From contig JAFGID010000216.1 of the NCBI GenBank assembly GCA_016929735.1, forward strand, positions 1 through 10,165: a stretch of DNA of 10,165 nucleotides, written 5' to 3'. The translations under genes and the position numbers were made by a program. This document shows positions 7,611 to 10,165 of the stretch, one piece after another. This stretch comes from Ignavibacteriales bacterium. GTDB lineage: Bacteria; Bacteroidota; Ignavibacteria; Ignavibacteriales; Melioribacteraceae. How positions within the stretch are numbered: position 1 is the stretch's first letter; each line of letters starts with the position of its first letter. Under the pieces are notes generated by a model that was not told the DNA's origin, searched no databases, and worked only from the letters and a program-made list of their open reading frames with translations.

Positions 7611-8459
7611 ATGAAAATCGCAACAATAAAAAATAACAACACGGAAGAAGCTGCAATAATTTTGAAAGATTCTGTTATTACTATCAATTCAATAAACAAG
7701 CAATTCCATTTTAATTGGAGTACTAATCTTTTTGATTTAATTAATAATTGTCAATTAGAACAAATTAAGGGTTGGTTAGATTCTAATGTTAAATTTGATA
7801 ATTTGACTTCTATTGAAAATATAAGTTTTGCACCTCCATTTCGAATGCCTGGCAAAATTTGGGGTATAGGATTAAATTATGTCGAACACGCCAGTGATTT
7901 ATCTGAATCTGTACCTGTTTTTGAACCTGCGAGTTTTATGAAACCATCAACAACTATTATTGGAAATAACGACAAAATTATTCTTCCTGAAATCTCGGAA
8001 AAAGTTACAGGTGAAGCGGAGCTTGGAATAATTATTGGTAAGGAATGTAAAAATGTTCAGAAAGAAAATTGGCTGGATGTTGTTGCAGGATTTACCTGCG
8101 TTTTAGATATGACTGCTGAAGATATTTTAAGAAAAAACCCCCGATACCTTACCTTATCAAAATCTTTTGATACATTTTTTAGTTTTGGACCGATTATTTA
8201 CACACCGGAGGAATTTGATGATATTTTAAATTTGGAAGTAGCAACTATTTTAAATGGAAATGTCATAGCGAAAAATAAAATAAGAAATATGACTTTCAAA
8301 CCGGATTATCTTGTATCATTCCACTCAAAAATTATGACTTTACTACGGGGTGATATAATTTCTACTGGCACTCCAAGAGCAACGAAAATTCATAACGGCG
8401 ATATAATTGAAAGTAGAATATCTGGGATGCAACCACTAAAAAACAATGTTGCTAAATAA
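7611..8459 (+). CDS. Fumarylacetoacetate hydrolase (FAH) family protein
   Basis: 282 residues, cytoplasmic. FAH-family enzymes hydrolyse, decarboxylate or tautomerise beta-diketo and 2-oxo acids with a bound divalent metal. A small N-terminal domain (1-75) precedes the FAH fold. Visible signatures are GIGLNYVEHA with His93, GEAELGIIIGK with metal ligands Glu135 and Glu137, LDMTAED with the third ligand Asp166, KSFDTFFSFGP with Lys184, and GDIISTGTP near the C-terminus. The common TARD after the metal Asp reads TAED here, followed by ILRKNPRYLT. This may mark a subfamily, so the substrate cannot be read from the sequence. The start has GAGGGA overlapping the amidase stop, 6 bp before the ATG, so it is probably the last gene of the operon. 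No hairpin terminator follows. Family confident; reaction unknown. Confidence 0.9.
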   Translation: MKIATIKNNNTEEAAIILKDSVITINSINKQFHFNWSTNLFDLINNCQLEQIKGWLDSNVKFDNLTSIENISFAPPFRMPGKIWGIGLNYVEHASDLSESVPVFEPASFMKPSTTIIGNNDKIILPEISEKVTGEAELGIIIGKECKNVQKENWLDVVAGFTCVLDMTAEDILRKNPRYLTLSKSFDTFFSFGPIIYTPEEFDDILNLEVATILNGNVIAKNKIRNMTFKPDYLVSFHSKIMTLLRGDIISTGTPRATKIHNGDIIESRISGMQPLKNNVAK

Positions 8460-8487
8460 TTATATACCTACCTTAATAAAAATCTGC

Positions 8488-8516
8488 TTGACTAATAATT
8501 TAATAATTATTATAAT
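8488..8516 (+). promoter_or_regulatory. Near-consensus sigma-70-type promoter for the T9SS cargo gene
   Basis: TTGACT (8488-8493) and TATAAT (8511-8516) are separated by exactly 17 bp, so 11 of 12 bases match the sigma-70 consensus. Transcription would start near 8523, giving a leader of about 24 nt that contains GAGG (8538-8541), five bases before the ATG at 8547. This separates the cargo gene from the operon before it. The spacer and leader each contain AATAATTATT (8502-8511 and 8527-8536), a palindrome. Confidence 0.7.
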
Positions 8517-8546
8517 GATTTGAGAAAATAATTATTTGAGGTAGAT

Positions 8547-10165
8547 ATGAGAGTGAGAAACTCTTTTATAATTATTTTATTCATTCCTTTAATTCAATTT
8601 TTTGCTCAAACAAATAAAATTCAAAAACCAGAACACATTTCATCATTTAGTTATAACTGCACAAAACTGAATATCAATAATATTTCTACATACATCTACA
8701 ATGATGGAAGATTGGATTTAGCACCTACTTTCAACGCCGGTTTTATTTTTCCAAAAGGAAGTGGCAAGTCAGCTATATTTCAAACTGGGTTTTTGTGGGG
8801 TTTAAAATATGGTTCTGGATTTATACGAGTTGGAGGAACTCAGTACGCAACAAAAATTATTCCGGGTATTATTTTGCCAAATGGAGAACCTGAAGAACAA
8901 GATTCAATAATTCAAAGAGTCTATCGTGTACGAAGAGATTATAAAACATCAGATTTTTCATCTGAAATAAATGATGGCGAAGGTACTTACTCAGAGATAT
9001 ATGAAAGATATCACAAAGATTGGAACGAATGGCCCGCAGATAGGGGAGCGCCGTATGTAGATATGGATAAGAATGGTGCCTACAATCCTACAACAGATAT
9101 ACCCGGTTATCCGGGGGCTTCTCAGACATGCTGGTTTGTAGCTAATGATGTTCATCCCGATAATATGGGTATTTTTTCTTACCGCCGAGTAAATTTAGAA
9201 ATACAATTTATAACTTGGGCTTATGCAAATAATGAGAAATTAAAAAATACAATATATCGTTCATATAAATTAATAAACAAGAGCACAGAGTTATATGACG
9301 ATATGTATATTTCCATCTGGTCAGACATTGATATTGGAGATGCTACAGACGACCTTGTAGGATGCGACTCTAATCTTTCTTTAGGTTTTGCATATAATTC
9401 TTCTAACAAAGACCAGCAATATGGTATATCAGCTCCTTCGATAGGAATTTTACTATGCCAAGGACCGATTGTCGAAGGCAAAAGTACTGACGAGGCAATT
9501 TTTAATAGAAGGGTAATTCCTGGAAAGAAAAATCTTGGTATGACTTCTTTTATCCATCAATTTACAGCGGAAAATCCATTCTTAGAATACGATCCAATGA
9601 TGCCATATTATCCTCCATATTATTTTTTAATGCAAGGATTGCATCCAACATTAGGTACACCATTTGTGAATCCTGTTACTAATAAAAGTACAAAATACTT
9701 AGTATCTGGCGATCCAATTACAGGCAATGGATGGGTTGACGGCGTACTTCAAAATCCGGGAGATAGGAAAATTATGATGACTTCGGGTCCATTTACTATG
9801 TTTCCCGGCGATACGCAGGAAATAATTTACGCAATCACAGTCGGGCATAGTATTGATAATAAAAATTCATTCAAGGTGATGAAACATTATTCTTTACTTA
9901 ATTGCTACGATTATTTAAATGATTATATTGAATCTTTTCCCGATGAAAATATTTATACTCCTTATGAATATGTCTTGTATCAGAATTATCCCAATCCATT
10001 TAATCCCGTAACAAAAATTAAGTTCGATTTACCGGTTCCTAATCAAGTATCATTAAAAATTTACGATATTTTGGGGAAAGAAATAATAACTTTAGTAGAT
10101 GATTTTCTCGAAGCAGGCATTTATGAGATTGAATTCAATGCTGAAAACTTATCAAGTGGAATTTA
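8547..10165 (+). CDS. Large secreted protein with T9SS type A sorting domain (C-terminal end missing)
   Basis: 539 complete codons are visible and the frame is open at the right edge. Residues 1-20 form a signal peptide (MRVRNSFIIILFIPLIQFFA, then Q). The body (about 30-460) is an uncharacterised extracellular module. It contains a probable calcium-binding loop, APYVDMDKNGAYNPTTD (168-184), with Asp172, Asp174, Asn176 and Gly177, followed by GYPGASQTCWFVAND. I have the impression that this kind of module recurs in Ignavibacteria secretome proteins. The sorting domain begins at YPNPFNPVTKIKFDLP (481-496) and continues through KIYDILGKEI to LSSGI at the edge. Such domains usually end about 20 residues later with a YRL-type and KMVLLK-type tail. 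The protein should therefore cross the outer membrane by T9SS and be released or anchored on the surface. It has its own strong promoter. No enzymatic motif is recognised, so its function is unknown. Confidence 0.88.
   Translation, partial: MRVRNSFIIILFIPLIQFFAQTNKIQKPEHISSFSYNCTKLNINNISTYIYNDGRLDLAPTFNAGFIFPKGSGKSAIFQTGFLWGLKYGSGFIRVGGTQYATKIIPGIILPNGEPEEQDSIIQRVYRVRRDYKTSDFSSEINDGEGTYSEIYERYHKDWNEWPADRGAPYVDMDKNGAYNPTTDIPGYPGASQTCWFVANDVHPDNMGIFSYRRVNLEIQFITWAYANNEKLKNTIYRSYKLINKSTELYDDMYISIWSDIDIGDATDDLVGCDSNLSLGFAYNSSNKDQQYGISAPSIGILLCQGPIVEGKSTDEAIFNRRVIPGKKNLGMTSFIHQFTAENPFLEYDPMMPYYPPYYFLMQGLHPTLGTPFVNPVTNKSTKYLVSGDPITGNGWVDGVLQNPGDRKIMMTSGPFTMFPGDTQEIIYAITVGHSIDNKNSFKVMKHYSLLNCYDYLNDYIESFPDENIYTPYEYVLYQNYPNPFNPVTKIKFDLPVPNQVSLKIYDILGKEIITLVDDFLEAGIYEIEFNAENLSSGI

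Noticed and set aside
2956..8459. Helicase-nuclease plus enzymes as a possible antiphage system
   Set aside because: The downstream genes are an ordinary amidase and an FAH-family enzyme, with no sensor, toxin, mobile element or other defence gene in view. Repair and housekeeping roles explain the content better.
8466..8544. CTACCT near 8468 able to pair with AGGTAG (8539-8544) and hide the ribosome binding site of the cargo gene
   Set aside because: Only six pairs across a loop of more than 60 bases, and the upstream half lies before the likely transcription start, so it would not be in the transcript.
9221..9481. Open frame of 86 codons on the minus strand inside the T9SS cargo gene
   Set aside because: It is antisense to a continuous secreted-protein frame and shows no family motif. 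The same reasoning removes the short overlapping frames at 1657-1848, 1845-2063, 3570-3761 and 4673-4879.

Overview
The window is AT-rich and gene-dense, and reads as chromosomal DNA from a low-GC member of the Bacteroidota/Chlorobi/Ignavibacteria assemblage, most likely Ignavibacteria. The strongest clue is the C-terminal type IX secretion (T9SS) sorting-domain start YPNPFNPVTKIKFDLP in the last gene. Three proteins also carry signal peptides ending in an Ala-Gln junction (NAQ or FAQ), as is usual in this group. There are no tRNA or rRNA genes, CRISPR arrays, transposases or phage genes.

Left part, minus strand. Positions 1-1162 encode the N-terminal part of a secreted protein built from 29-residue YTYD...W repeats: ten exact units and the start of an eleventh, running off the left edge. 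After a gene-free gap of 316 bp comes a complete exported SpoIID/LytB-family protein (1479-2783), a probable lytic transglycosylase acting on peptide-free glycan strands.

Middle part, plus strand. Divergent from the SpoIID-like gene is a compact run of three genes: an 1183-residue UvrD/AddA-type helicase with a C-terminal PD-(D/E)XK nuclease and a four-cysteine iron-sulfur signature (2956-6507); a lipoprotein N-acetylmuramoyl-L-alanine amidase overlapping it by an ATGA junction (6504-7604); and a fumarylacetoacetate-hydrolase-family enzyme 6 bp further on (7611-8459). The spacing suggests one operon joining DNA-end processing, peptidoglycan trimming and small-molecule metabolism, although no shared pathway is obvious. 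The amidase (strips stem peptides) and the divergently transcribed SpoIID-like protein (cuts the stripped glycan) form a plausible enzyme pair.

Right part, plus strand. A near-consensus sigma-70-type promoter (TTGACT, 17 bp, TATAAT) and a good ribosome binding site precede a large secreted T9SS cargo protein (8547 to the right edge), cut off just before its end.

Most of this is recognisable biology. I do not see a clear new multi-gene system. The points most worth checking are the one-chain helicase-nuclease with its iron-sulfur signature and no adjacent AddB, the unusual operon joining it to the amidase, the strictly in-register 29-residue repeat protein, and palindromic AT elements around the two strongest plus-strand start regions.
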